A DNA stretch of 64,000 bases from Pseudomonadota bacterium (GTDB lineage: Bacteria; Pseudomonadota; Gammaproteobacteria; Burkholderiales; Gallionellaceae). The stretch lies in the NCBI GenBank assembly GCA_021821945.1, contig JAJZTF010000007.1, positions 1 to 64,000 of the forward strand, read 5' to 3'. Below the pieces are notes generated by a model. That model ran no database searches, had not been told where the DNA came from, and was given only the letters and a program-made list of their open reading frames with translations. The number at the start of each line of letters is the position of its first letter. Position 1 is the stretch's first letter. Shown piece after piece: positions 27,782 through 36,596 of the stretch. The translations under genes were made by a program, and so were the position numbers.

Positions 27782-28263
27782 GCATCGTCATCTCTTTCGT
27801 GGGCCACTCGGGTGCAGGCAAGACCACCCTGATAGAAAAACTGGTGCGCCATTTGAGCGGGAACCACAGGGTCTCTACCATCAAGCACGCCCACCACAAG
27901 GTCGAGCTCGACACGCCCGGCAAGGACAGCCACCGCTACAAGGCGGCGGGAGCCGCGATGAGCCTACTGCTGACCAAGGATGCGTTGCAGCTCGTTGCAG
28001 ACGCGAAGGAGGAAAGAAATCCGGAAGCGCTCGCCAGCCGCTACATGTCCGATTCAGACATCGTGCTGGCCGAGGGGTTTTCCCATGCGCCGGGTGCGAA
28101 GATCGAGGTGCTGCGCCGCGCCTGCAACAGGCCGCCGCGCTGCGAGATCAAGGACGGACTGATCGCAATGGTCACCGACATGGATGAGGTTTATCCCGGA
28201 CTTCCTCACTTCGGCCTCGAGGAAATCGAGCGCATCGCCCAGTTCATGCTGAACCGGAAATGA
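27778..28263 (+). CDS. mobB: Molybdopterin-guanine dinucleotide biosynthesis protein MobB
   Basis: 161 aa P-loop GTP-binding protein. Walker A is GHSGAGKTT, and the family motif KHAHHKVELDTPGKDSHRYKAAGA is present in parts. MobB is thought to assist MobA in making the guanylated cofactor. ATG 27778 overlaps the moaE stop, and the stop overlaps mobA by 4 nt. Confidence 0.93.
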   Translation: MSIVISFVGHSGAGKTTLIEKLVRHLSGNHRVSTIKHAHHKVELDTPGKDSHRYKAAGAAMSLLLTKDALQLVADAKEERNPEALASRYMSDSDIVLAEGFSHAPGAKIEVLRRACNRPPRCEIKDGLIAMVTDMDEVYPGLPHFGLEEIERIAQFMLNRK

Positions 28264-28856
28264 TAGAAGATTGCACCGCGCTGATACTCGCAGGCGGGGA
28301 ATCCCGCCGCATGGGAAAAGACAAGGCGAATCTTTCCTTTGCCGGCAGCACGCTGCTTGAAAGGATCGCGCTCGAACTCTCGCCCCTGTTTCACGAGATC
28401 ATCGTCAGCACAAGAGCGCCACGACCGGACTGCCCCCTGCCACAGGTGCTCGACCATCCGGAACACCATGGCCCCCTGGCAGGTCTTCTAGCAGGGCTTG
28501 AACATGCAGGCACATCCTGGATATTCGCGGTCGCATGCGACATGCCCTTCATCAGCGCGCCGCTGGTAGAATATCTGTCGATGCTACGCGAAGGTCACGA
28601 TGCAGTCGTGCCCATCGCCTCCAATCATCCTCAACCGATGGCGGCTTTTTATTCGAGCAAGCGTCTCGATGCCCTGCAAGACCTGATGCAGGATGGGAAA
28701 TCGCACAGCATGCGCGAATTCCTGGACAGGATCTCGGTGCTTTACGTAAATGAAGAAGAATTGATGGAACATGACCCTATGCTAAAAACCTTTTTCGATC
28801 TGGACACACCGCGGGATTTTGCCGAGGCATCGGAAATGACGAAGGCCGGCAAATGA
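28260..28856 (+). CDS. mobA: Molybdenum cofactor guanylyltransferase MobA
   Basis: 198 aa nucleotidyltransferase that attaches GMP to Mo-molybdopterin to give the MGD cofactor of DMSO-reductase-family enzymes. The signature LILAGGESRRMGKDKA and the metal-binding ACDMPF motif are present. It overlaps mobB and moeA by 4 nt each. Confidence 0.95.
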   Translation: MIEDCTALILAGGESRRMGKDKANLSFAGSTLLERIALELSPLFHEIIVSTRAPRPDCPLPQVLDHPEHHGPLAGLLAGLEHAGTSWIFAVACDMPFISAPLVEYLSMLREGHDAVVPIASNHPQPMAAFYSSKRLDALQDLMQDGKSHSMREFLDRISVLYVNEEELMEHDPMLKTFFDLDTPRDFAEASEMTKAGK

Positions 28857-30091
28857 AAAAGGTGAGCGAAGCGCTGGGCATCGTTCTGGAATTTTCCGGA
28901 AAGCTGGGGAGCGAAACGGTCAGCATGGATGCAGCATTGGGCCGCGTCCTGGCAGAAGACATACGCGCCAACCGCGACCTTCCGCCCTTCGACGTGTCCG
29001 CGATGGACGGTTTTGCGGTGCGCTCGGCCGATCTTCCCGGAACGCTTCTCATCGTCGAGGACATCAAGGCCGGAGACATCCCCAAGATTGCGCTCGAAGC
29101 CGGGCAATGCTCGCGCATCATGACAGGTGCTGCGCTACCCAAAGGGGCGGACGCGGTGATACGGGTCGAAGACGCAAAGCAGATTTCTGCGGATACCGTG
29201 CAGATGGATATCAAGACGCGGCCCGGGCACGACGTGCGCCTTCGCGGCGAGAGCATGAAAACGGGAGATACCGTTTTGAACACTGGTACGGAAATCACGC
29301 CAGGCGCAATCGGCATACTCGCCACCGTCAAGGCGAAGAGCTTTCGCGTATTCCGCCGCCCGACTGTGGCCATCCTGTCGACCGGAAACGAGCTCGAATC
29401 CATTGATGACCCGGTCGACCCCTGCAAAATTCCCGACTCGAACAGCCACGCGCTGATGGCGCAGGTGCAGGCGCTGGGCATGACGCCCCGCATGCTTGGC
29501 ATTGCGAGGGACGACCCGATCGAACTGGAACGGCATCTCAGGCTCGGGCTGGAATCCGACGTGCTTCTGGTCTCGGGCGGCACCTCGGTCGGATTGCACG
29601 ACTATGTGCGCCCCACCATGGAGAAGCTGGGGATAGACATGAAATTCTGGCGCGTCTCGATGAAGCCTGGCCATCCCCTTGCCTTCGGCGTCCTCGAAAG
29701 GTCCGAAGGCTCCCGCACGCTCGTCTTCGGCCTGCCAGGGAATCCGGTATCCAGCATGGTATGCTTCGAGCAATTCGTCGCTCCTTCCATGCGCAGCATG
29801 ACGGGCAACACCCGCCCATACCACCGCACCGTGACCGCACGCCTCGGGCAGCCGATCGCGATGAAACCGGGGCGCACGGAATTCGTCAGAGTGACGCTTG
29901 CATCGGATGAACAGGGCTACCTTGCGGTCCCCACGGGGACCCAGAGCAGCGGCGTGCTCCTGTCCATGGCGCGCGCCGACGGCCTTATGGTATTGCCTGC
30001 CGAATGCTCGGGGCTTCCCGCAGGCGCCAGGGTCACCGTGCAGCTTCTCGACGGGACAGCATTCCAAGACGCAACGGGGTATATCGAATGA
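28853..30091 (+). CDS. moeA: Molybdopterin molybdenumtransferase MoeA
   Basis: 412 aa. MoeA inserts molybdate into adenylylated molybdopterin. Diagnostic segments are PPFDVSAMDGFAVR, RIMTGAALPKGADAVIRVED (in parts), SGGTSVGLHDYV and FGLPGNPVSS. It overlaps mobA and mog by 4 nt. Confidence 0.97.
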   Translation: MKKVSEALGIVLEFSGKLGSETVSMDAALGRVLAEDIRANRDLPPFDVSAMDGFAVRSADLPGTLLIVEDIKAGDIPKIALEAGQCSRIMTGAALPKGADAVIRVEDAKQISADTVQMDIKTRPGHDVRLRGESMKTGDTVLNTGTEITPGAIGILATVKAKSFRVFRRPTVAILSTGNELESIDDPVDPCKIPDSNSHALMAQVQALGMTPRMLGIARDDPIELERHLRLGLESDVLLVSGGTSVGLHDYVRPTMEKLGIDMKFWRVSMKPGHPLAFGVLERSEGSRTLVFGLPGNPVSSMVCFEQFVAPSMRSMTGNTRPYHRTVTARLGQPIAMKPGRTEFVRVTLASDEQGYLAVPTGTQSSGVLLSMARADGLMVLPAECSGLPAGARVTVQLLDGTAFQDATGYIE

Positions 30092-30615
30092 CCATCGCAA
30101 GAATCGGCATACTGACGATATCCGACCGCGCAAGCCGCGGGGAATACGAGGACAAGGGAGGCCCCGCGATACGCGCATGGTTCACCAGGGTGTTAAAGAA
30201 TCCATGGGAGGCGGTCGCACTCGTGATACCGGACGAACAGCCGCTGATCGAGGCTGCCCTGATGGAGCTCAGCGACATCGAAGGCTGCTCCCTGATCGTC
30301 ACGACCGGGGGAACGGGCCCTGCGCCGCGCGATGTCACGCCCGAGGCGACGATCGCCGTGTGCGAAAAGATGATGCCGGGCTTTGGCGAGCTGATGCGCG
30401 CAGAATCCCTGAAATTCGTGCCCACCGCGATCCTTTCCAGACAGACCGCTGGCATCAGGGGCAGGAGCCTGATCGTGAATCTGCCAGGCAAGCCTTCCGC
30501 AATAGGCGACTGTCTGAATGCCGTGTTCCCCGCCATCCCCTATTGCATCGACCTGATCGGGGGGGCACGCCTGGAATCCGATCCGGAACAGTGCAAGGTC
30601 TTCCGTCCAGCCTGA
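30088..30615 (+). CDS. mog: Molybdopterin adenylyltransferase Mog/MogA
   Basis: 175 aa from ATG 30088. It adenylates molybdopterin before molybdenum insertion by MoeA. Conserved elements are LTISDRASRGEYEDKGGP, TTGGTGPAPRDVTPEAT and the LPGKPSA loop. It is the last gene of the Moco operon and converges with the VIT1 gene, with 31 bp between the stops. Confidence 0.95.
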   Translation: MTIARIGILTISDRASRGEYEDKGGPAIRAWFTRVLKNPWEAVALVIPDEQPLIEAALMELSDIEGCSLIVTTGGTGPAPRDVTPEATIAVCEKMMPGFGELMRAESLKFVPTAILSRQTAGIRGRSLIVNLPGKPSAIGDCLNAVFPAIPYCIDLIGGARLESDPEQCKVFRPA

Positions 30616-30635
30616 AAGCACGCCTTCGGCCATCC

Positions 30636-30661
30636 GGTTCCCGAGCCTATGCCGGGGAACC
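30636..30661. terminator. Weak hairpin between convergent mog and VIT1 genes
   Basis: GGTTCCC (30636-30642) pairs with GGGAACC (30655-30661) around a 12-nt loop containing the VIT1 stop. There is no T-tract, so it is at most a weak bidirectional terminator. Confidence 0.3.
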
Positions 30662-31342
30662 AAACATCATCCCGACACCCGCGGTGACCGCCATCGCCAG
30701 CGCCCCCCACAAAGCCACGCGCGATATGCCCTTGATGATGCCCGCACCTCCCGTGTAGGCGGCCAGAGCACCCAGCAATACCAGGAAGATCATCGAGGCG
30801 ATTCCCACGGTCAGCGCGAGGTGCCGCCCGGGAGAGAACCATGCAACCAGGAGAGGCATCCCCGCCCCGGCGACGAAAGAAAGCGCCGAAGTGATCGCAG
30901 CCTGCAGTGGCCTTGCGCTGAAGATTTCGGAGATGCCGAGCTCGTCCCTGGCATGGGCGCCCAGCGCATCCTTTTCCATCAGCTGCAACGCGACCCGCCT
31001 CGCAAGTTCAAAATCCAGGCCCCGTCGCACATAAATATCCGTCAGTTCCTCTACCTCGCGCTCGCGGTCTGTTGCAAGCTCCAGCCTTTCGCGGGCAAGG
31101 TCCGCCTTCTCGGTGTCCGCCTGCGAACTGACCGAGACATATTCCCCGGCCGCCATCGACATTGCTCCCGCGACCAGGCCCGCAAATCCCGCAACCATGA
31201 TGCCGGCGTGCGCGGCGTTGGACGCGGAAACCCCCACGATCAGGCTCGCGGTCGAGACGATGCCATCGTTTGCACCCAGCACTGCGGCGCGCAGCCAGCC
31301 TATGTGTTGCGTCTTGTGGTTTTCCGCATTAGTCTTTGCCAT
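30647..31342 (-). CDS. VIT1/CCC1-family transporter (probable Fe/Mn)
   Basis: 231 aa from ATG 31342 (an upstream ATG adds 5 residues). It has five hydrophobic segments, with the first bearing AVLGANDGIVSTASLIVGV, and a helical acidic domain rich in Glu (about residues 80-125: REREVEELTDIYVRRG) between helices 2 and 3. This is the VIT1/CCC1 architecture. Family members move Fe2+ or Mn2+ out of the cytoplasm into vacuoles or, in bacteria, out of the cell. The substrate here is inferred. Confidence 0.9.
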   Translation of the reverse strand: MAKTNAENHKTQHIGWLRAAVLGANDGIVSTASLIVGVSASNAAHAGIMVAGFAGLVAGAMSMAAGEYVSVSSQADTEKADLARERLELATDREREVEELTDIYVRRGLDFELARRVALQLMEKDALGAHARDELGISEIFSARPLQAAITSALSFVAGAGMPLLVAWFSPGRHLALTVGIASMIFLVLLGALAAYTGGAGIIKGISRVALWGALAMAVTAGVGMMFGSPA

Positions 31343-31491
31343 GATTGGAATCGCCATTAAAAAACACCGCATGTTTCGATGATCGCGGCCACTGTTCCAT
31401 TTGCAGCACAGTATGTGTCATTTTCCTGGCTTTATCTATCCTTTGGCGAAGCATATGATGATCCCACTTCAAACCTGCACGGGAGTCTGAA

Positions 31492-32271
31492 ATGTCCGAA
31501 CCTGTCGTATTCGTGTCACACGGTGCACCGGATGCCCTGTTAAAGGCGCCGGATGCCGTCGCCGCCTGGCGCGAGATCGGCCAGACAATTCCGGAGCCCT
31601 CCGCCATCCTTGTGCTCTCGGCCCACTGGGAAAACCGCAGACCGACCGTCAGCCTGTCGGATGCGCCGGAGACCCTTTACGACTTCTCCGGTTTCCCGCC
31701 CGAACTTTACCGCATGCAGTATCGTGCGCCCGGCGCGCCTGCCCTGGCCGAACGGGTCTTGTCGCTGCTTGCAGCTTCCGGCCTGGCCGTTGATAGCCAC
31801 GCAAGCCGCGGTCTGGACCATGGCGCATGGGTGCCTCTTTCGGTCATGTACCCGGAAGCCGATGTGCCCGTAACACAGCTCTCGCTGGTGCAAGGCGCGG
31901 GCCCCGCAACCCATCTCGAACTGGGGCGGCTTCTTGCGCCATTGCGTGACGAAGGCGTACTCATCGTCTGTTCTGGCGCGATCACGCACAACTTTGCATG
32001 GCTTGACTGGCGTGCCGCTCCCGGCCAGCAGCCTTACTCAAAGGCTGAAACTTTTTCTCAATGGGTTGCCGACCGCCTGGCAGCACACGATGTCTCCGCG
32101 CTGCTCGACTACCGCAGCACACCCTATGGCGCGGAGTCCCACCCCGGCGAAGAACACTTCATGCCCTTTTTCGTCGCGCTTGGCGCATCAGGCAATGAAG
32201 CACCGCAACGCTATCGTCCCGGCTTTTCCTATGGCGCGCTGTCCATGGATGCCTACGTCTGGCGGGATTAA
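31492..32271 (+). CDS. DODA/LigB-type extradiol dioxygenase (YgiD-like)
   Basis: 259 aa. The putative metal ligands are in VSHGAPD, LSAHWEN, GLDHGAWVPL and HPGEEHFMPFF, matching the 4,5-DOPA extradiol dioxygenase (YgiD/LigB) fold. These proteins cleave catechol rings, but for most bacterial members the natural substrate is unknown. It is divergent from the VIT1 gene and is followed by two further stand-alone redox genes (FMN reductase, pirin). Confidence 0.9.
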   Translation: MSEPVVFVSHGAPDALLKAPDAVAAWREIGQTIPEPSAILVLSAHWENRRPTVSLSDAPETLYDFSGFPPELYRMQYRAPGAPALAERVLSLLAASGLAVDSHASRGLDHGAWVPLSVMYPEADVPVTQLSLVQGAGPATHLELGRLLAPLRDEGVLIVCSGAITHNFAWLDWRAAPGQQPYSKAETFSQWVADRLAAHDVSALLDYRSTPYGAESHPGEEHFMPFFVALGASGNEAPQRYRPGFSYGALSMDAYVWRD

Positions 32272-32328
32272 AAACGGCATTATTTTCTGCGAGCAACAAA
32301 AATTTCATCAATTTTCAGGAGAGTCATC

Positions 32329-32886
32329 ATGAGCCAGTATCAGATCGCCGTCATCGTAGGCAGCCTGCGCAGGGATTCCATCAACCGCAAGCTGGCAGAA
32401 GCCATTGCAAGACTGGCGCCTCTGGATTTTTCGTTGCAGCAGATTGAGATCGGCGATCTGCCGCTTTACAATCAGGACGACGATGCGAATCAGGCCGAAT
32501 CCGTCCTCCGTATGAAGGGGGAAATTGCATCCTCCCACGGCCTGCTGTTCGTCACGCCAGAATACAACCGCTCCATTCCAGGCGTGCTGAAAAATGCAAT
32601 CGACCATGCATCGCGTCCTTACGGCCAGAATGTCTGGGCTGGCAAACCCGCGGGTGTGCTGGGCGCATCACCCGGCGCTGCCGGCACAGGCATGGCCCAG
32701 CAGCACTTGCGCAACATACTTGTGGCCGTAGGCGTGCTCACCATGGCACAGCCCGAGGCGCTGATCCAGGCAAGGGAAGGATTGTTCGATGAAGCCGGTA
32801 ACATCGGCGAAGGCAGCAGAAAATTTTTGCAGAACTGGATGGACCAGTATGTCGCCTGGGTAAAAAAGGCGGCCTCGCGAACCTGA
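32329..32886 (+). CDS. NAD(P)H-dependent FMN reductase (ChrR/YieF type)
   Basis: 185 aa flavodoxin-fold reductase. The phosphate loop GSLRRDSINRKL (residues 11-22) and the FMN-contacting TPEYNRSIPGVLKNAIDHASRP (in parts) identify the NADPH-dependent FMN reductase family, which includes chromate and quinone reductases. An AGGAG-type ribosome binding site precedes the ATG. It probably forms a short operon with the pirin gene 21 bp downstream. Confidence 0.92.
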   Translation: MSQYQIAVIVGSLRRDSINRKLAEAIARLAPLDFSLQQIEIGDLPLYNQDDDANQAESVLRMKGEIASSHGLLFVTPEYNRSIPGVLKNAIDHASRPYGQNVWAGKPAGVLGASPGAAGTGMAQQHLRNILVAVGVLTMAQPEALIQAREGLFDEAGNIGEGSRKFLQNWMDQYVAWVKKAASRT

Positions 32887-32907
32887 TTCAATCAAGGAGG
32901 AATCGAC

Positions 32908-33609
32908 ATGATTAAGCTCAGAAAATCCGAAGAACGCGGCCATGCCGATCATGGCTGGCTCAAGAGTTACCACTCGTTTTCATTTGCCAGCTACTATGAT
33001 CCCGATCACATGGGGTGGGGCAATCTGCGCGTGATCAACGAGGACCGCATAGAGCCGGGAACGGGTTTTGGCAAACACGGCCACCGCAACATGGAGATCA
33101 TAAGCTATGTGCTTTCCGGAGAGCTTGCGCACCAGGACAGCATGGGCAACATCAAGGGCATACCGCCGGGCGACGTGCAGCGCATGAGCGCGGGCACTGG
33201 GGTCACGCACAGCGAGTTCAACCATGCAGAAGGCCAGATGACGCACTTCCTGCAGATCTGGATCGAGCCCAATGTCCAGGAAATTCCGCCCAGTTACGAG
33301 CAGAAGACGATCCCCGAAAACGAGAAGCGGGGAAGGTTGCGCCTGATCGCTTCTTCCAATGGCGAAAGCGACTCTGTCGTCATACATGCGGATGCGAAAC
33401 TCTTTGCCGGACTGTTCGACGGGGATGAACACGCCACACTCGATCTGGATCCACGGCGCAAGGCCTATGTGCACCTGATACGCGGAGATCTGGCGGTCAA
33501 TGGCCAGAAGATCACATCAGGCGATGCCGTGCTGCTGGAACAGGAGAGCCAGGTAAATCTCGCGAACGGCTACAAGGCGGAAGTGCTGGTGTTCGATCTT
33601 GCGGCCTGA
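32908..33609 (+). CDS. Pirin family protein (YhhW-like, probable quercetinase)
   Basis: 233 aa bicupin. The N-terminal cupin carries metal-binding residues in FGKHGHRNMEI and GVTHSEFN, as in YhhW quercetin 2,3-dioxygenase. The N-terminal RKSEERGHADHGWLKSYHSFSFASYYDP is typical of this subgroup. It lies between the FMN reductase and an orphan gene starting 2 bp after its stop. Confidence 0.92.
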   Translation: MIKLRKSEERGHADHGWLKSYHSFSFASYYDPDHMGWGNLRVINEDRIEPGTGFGKHGHRNMEIISYVLSGELAHQDSMGNIKGIPPGDVQRMSAGTGVTHSEFNHAEGQMTHFLQIWIEPNVQEIPPSYEQKTIPENEKRGRLRLIASSNGESDSVVIHADAKLFAGLFDGDEHATLDLDPRRKAYVHLIRGDLAVNGQKITSGDAVLLEQESQVNLANGYKAEVLVFDLAA

Positions 33610-33611
33610 AG

Positions 33612-34070
33612 ATGCCTTTTCTGCACATCGGCGAACAGCAAACCACGGTGGCAACGGACAGCGGCAAAGCATCGCCGCAAACCATCCTCCTTGAAATCGG
33701 CTCGCAAAAAACAGCTGCCGAGCATTTCAGGCATCATCCGCCAACATTCGCCGAGATCGAAAATGCCATCGCAGCCGTCGAAGACGAAATCTCGCGGGTG
33801 AAAACGACTTCCCCGGCCGCGCTTTTCACCCGGGATGAGGCCATACGCAGGATCGCGCGGATTGCAGGGCTCGAGGATCAACCGCAAATGACCCTGAGCC
33901 TCGATGCGGTAGAGCGGATTTTTCAACATCTGGCTTCAGCCACACATGGCGGCCGGATGGCAAGCGAGAGCCCCGGCTTTTTCTCGACTGTTCTGATCCT
34001 TCGCGAATTCATGCATCACCAGCAGTTTTCATCCATTTCGATCTGCTCATCGGACAATTCCGGCGCCTGA
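33612..34070 (+). CDS. Hypothetical protein, function unknown
   Basis: 152 aa, not recognised. No signal peptide, membrane segment or cysteine motif is evident. The central part (AEIENAIAAVEDEISRVK, then FTRDEAIRRIARIAG) is predicted helical and reads like genuine coding sequence. It begins 2 bp after the pirin stop, so it is likely co-translated with pirin. The C-terminal residues are His/Ser-rich. No homologue comes to mind. Confidence 0.65.
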   Translation: MPFLHIGEQQTTVATDSGKASPQTILLEIGSQKTAAEHFRHHPPTFAEIENAIAAVEDEISRVKTTSPAALFTRDEAIRRIARIAGLEDQPQMTLSLDAVERIFQHLASATHGGRMASESPGFFSTVLILREFMHHQQFSSISICSSDNSGA

Positions 34071-34107
34071 CGCTCCTCATCAGAACCTTGCTTCACGGCG
34101 AAAGCCG

Positions 34108-34136
34108 CTGAAATGCCTGCCTCATTTGGGTATAAT
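34108..34136 (+). promoter_or_regulatory. Promoter for purM-purN
   Basis: CTGAAA (34108-34113) and a perfect TATAAT (34131-34136) are separated by 17 bp, 62 bp before the purM start codon. Confidence 0.6.
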
Positions 34137-34197
34137 TTGCCTTCATGACCCATCAGCGAGGTTGATCCTTGCATCCTGAAGAAAGCGAGAACCCGAC

Positions 34198-35238
34198 TTG
34201 AACCCAGACAGCCCTCTTTCCTACCGCGACGCCGGTGTAGACATAGAAGCCGGCGACCGGCTGGTCGAAAACATCAAGCCCTATGCGAAACGCACCATGC
34301 GCCCCGAAGTGCTCTCCGGCATCGGCGGCTTCGGAGGTCTTGTCGAGATATCCAAGAAATACAGGGAACCCGTTCTGGTATCCGGAACTGACGGCGTGGG
34401 CACCAAATTGAAGCTCGCCTTCGAGCTCAACATCCACGACACAGTCGGCATAGACCTGGTCGGCATGAGCGTGAACGACATCCTGGTTCAGGGTGCAGAA
34501 CCGCTGTTCTTTCTGGATTATTTTGCCTGCGGCAAGCTGGAAGTCGAGGCGGCAACCGAAGTCATCAAGGGCATCGCGGCGGGCTGCGAACAGGCCGGCT
34601 GCGCGCTGATAGGCGGTGAGACAGCAGAAATGCCGGGCATGTATCCTGTCGGCGAATACGACCTTGCAGGCTTTGCCGTCGGCGTCGTCGAAAAATCAGA
34701 GATCATCACGGGGCGCGACATCAAGGCAGGCGACGTGGTGCTGGGCATGGCTTCCAACGGCGCGCATTCAAACGGATATTCGCTGGTGCGCAAGATCATA
34801 GCCCGCAGCAAGCCCAATCTCAACGCCCCATTCGACGGCGATCGCACGCTTTCACAGGCGATCATGGCGCCCACCCGCATCTATGTTAAGCCGCTGCTTG
34901 CGCTGATGCAGAATCTCACCGTCAAGGGCATGGCGCACATCACGGGAGGGGGCATCACCGAAAACGTGCCGCGCGTTTTGCCTGACGACGTGGTCGCCGA
35001 GATCGACAGCGCATCCTGGAAGATGCCCAGGCTCTTCCGCTGGCTTCAGGAGGAAGGCAATGTGGCCACCCAGGAAATGTACCGCACGTTCAACTGCGGC
35101 ATCGGCATGGTGGTGATCGTCGCGGCCAACGATGCGGAAAAGGCGATCGGCCTGCTTGAAGCCGCCGGGGAATCCGTCATGCGCATAGGCGCAATACGTG
35201 CAAGATCCGGAAAAGAGCATCAGACCCAGGTGAAATAG
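34198..35238 (+). CDS. purM: Phosphoribosylformylglycinamidine cyclo-ligase PurM
   Basis: 346 aa AIR synthetase of purine synthesis, normal length. Conserved segments are [54 protein letters not shown] and [16 protein letters not shown]. The start is a TTG codon (34198) preceded by GAAAGCGAG; no ATG lies nearby in frame, and the family N-terminus fits. It has a consensus promoter and is followed by purN after 24 bp. Confidence 0.95.
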   Translation: MNPDSPLSYRDAGVDIEAGDRLVENIKPYAKRTMRPEVLSGIGGFGGLVEISKKYREPVLVSGTDGVGTKLKLAFELNIHDTVGIDLVGMSVNDILVQGAEPLFFLDYFACGKLEVEAATEVIKGIAAGCEQAGCALIGGETAEMPGMYPVGEYDLAGFAVGVVEKSEIITGRDIKAGDVVLGMASNGAHSNGYSLVRKIIARSKPNLNAPFDGDRTLSQAIMAPTRIYVKPLLALMQNLTVKGMAHITGGGITENVPRVLPDDVVAEIDSASWKMPRLFRWLQEEGNVATQEMYRTFNCGIGMVVIVAANDAEKAIGLLEAAGESVMRIGAIRARSGKEHQTQVK

Positions 35239-35262
35239 CCAGGGCGCTTTTGCCAGTCCAAA

Positions 35263-35910
35263 ATGAAAAACATCGTGATCATCATCTCCGGACGCGGCAG
35301 CAACTTGCAGGCGTTACTCAACGCCAGCCTCGAGTGCAGGGTCAGGACGGTGATCAGCAGCAGGGCTGACGCGGCAGGTCTGGTTTTCGCAAAGGAAAAA
35401 GGCATCCCCTGTTCGGTCGTATCGCCCCACGACCACCCAGATCGCGCAAGCTTCGATGCGGCACTGGCGCTCGAGATAGACCGCCATGACCCGGACTTCG
35501 TGGTGCTCGCAGGCTTCATGCGCATACTCACCGAGGCATTCGTGATGCGCTATCTCGGCCGCCTGATCAACATCCACCCCTCCCTCCTGCCCGCCTATCC
35601 CGGGATGCACACCCATGCGAAGGCGCTGCAGGACGGCGTGAAAATACACGGCTGCACGGTGCATTTCGTCACGCCCGATCTCGATCACGGCCCCATCATC
35701 ATACAGGCAGCCGTGCCCGTGCTGAGCAGAGACACCGAGCAGACCCTGGGGGAGCGCGTGCTGCGCGAGGAGCACAGGATCTATCCCCAGGCTGTGCGCT
35801 GGCTCTGCACCGGCAAGGTCAGGCTGGATGAAAACGGCAAGGTGATCCACGACGGGATCCGCACCGAAGACTCCAGCCTGATCTCGCCCTCTCTGGAGGA
35901 CATCACATGA
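35263..35910 (+). CDS. purN: Phosphoribosylglycinamide formyltransferase PurN
   Basis: 215 aa enzyme that formylates GAR using 10-formyl-tetrahydrofolate. The N-terminal ISGRGSNLQAL and the active-site INIHPSLLPAYPG plus HGCTVHFVTPDLDHGPII (in parts) with catalytic Asn, His and Asp are present. It overlaps the following DUF3108 gene by 4 nt. Confidence 0.96.
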   Translation: MKNIVIIISGRGSNLQALLNASLECRVRTVISSRADAAGLVFAKEKGIPCSVVSPHDHPDRASFDAALALEIDRHDPDFVVLAGFMRILTEAFVMRYLGRLINIHPSLLPAYPGMHTHAKALQDGVKIHGCTVHFVTPDLDHGPIIIQAAVPVLSRDTEQTLGERVLREEHRIYPQAVRWLCTGKVRLDENGKVIHDGIRTEDSSLISPSLEDIT

Positions 35911-36596
35911 AACTGATCGCGCTCCTGATCGCATGCCTTGCCAGCACGGCCTACGCCGCGCCGCAAAGCGTGGAGGCAAGCTACGATGTCATGATAGCCG
36001 GCATGAAGGTGGGCCGGATGGACGAGACCTACACGCAAAAGGATGATCATTACTCCCTTTCCAGCACCACCACACCGCAAGGCATCCTGGCCGCACTGAA
36101 ACCCGGGAAAATAGTCAGCAGGAGCCAGGGCACGGTGGGCAAAAATGGGCTGCAGCCCGAAGTCTTCGATCATGTGCGCGAGAATGATGCGAACAGAAAC
36201 GGTCATGCCGAGTTTGACTGGCATTCCATGAGGATCAAGCTGACCCATCAGGGACAGGTGAACGAATTCCCCTTGCCTCAAGGAACCCAGGATCGTCTGA
36301 GCGCAATGTACCAGTTCATGTTCCTCGATCTTGGCAAGCTCTCCTCCCTCGATTTTGCGATGACGGATGGCAGCAAGCTCGACAGCTATCATTATGCGAT
36401 AGGATCCCGCCAGAAGGTCGATACGGGTGCCGGCCCATGCGAGAGCGTCTACCTCGACAACCAGGCAAAGGCCGGGGAGAGCCGCACCGAGATATGGGTT
36501 TCGACGAAGGACAGGCTGCCCTGCAAGATGGTCATCACGGATGCCCATGGAGAACAGGTCACACAGATCTTGAGCAGCCTGCGCATCACGCCGTGA
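35907..36596 (+). CDS. DUF3108 protein, exported
   Basis: 229 aa with a clear signal peptide (MKLIALLIACLASTAYA, cleavage near residue 17). The rest is predicted beta-rich with the repeated pattern VGRMDETYTQ, FDWHSMRIKL and GTQDRLSAMYQFMF, which I associate with DUF3108 envelope proteins of unknown function. It is coupled to purN (ATGA) and to a second DUF3108 gene (GTGA). The link with purine synthesis seems positional and is common in betaproteobacteria. Confidence 0.85.
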   Translation: MKLIALLIACLASTAYAAPQSVEASYDVMIAGMKVGRMDETYTQKDDHYSLSSTTTPQGILAALKPGKIVSRSQGTVGKNGLQPEVFDHVRENDANRNGHAEFDWHSMRIKLTHQGQVNEFPLPQGTQDRLSAMYQFMFLDLGKLSSLDFAMTDGSKLDSYHYAIGSRQKVDTGAGPCESVYLDNQAKAGESRTEIWVSTKDRLPCKMVITDAHGEQVTQILSSLRITP

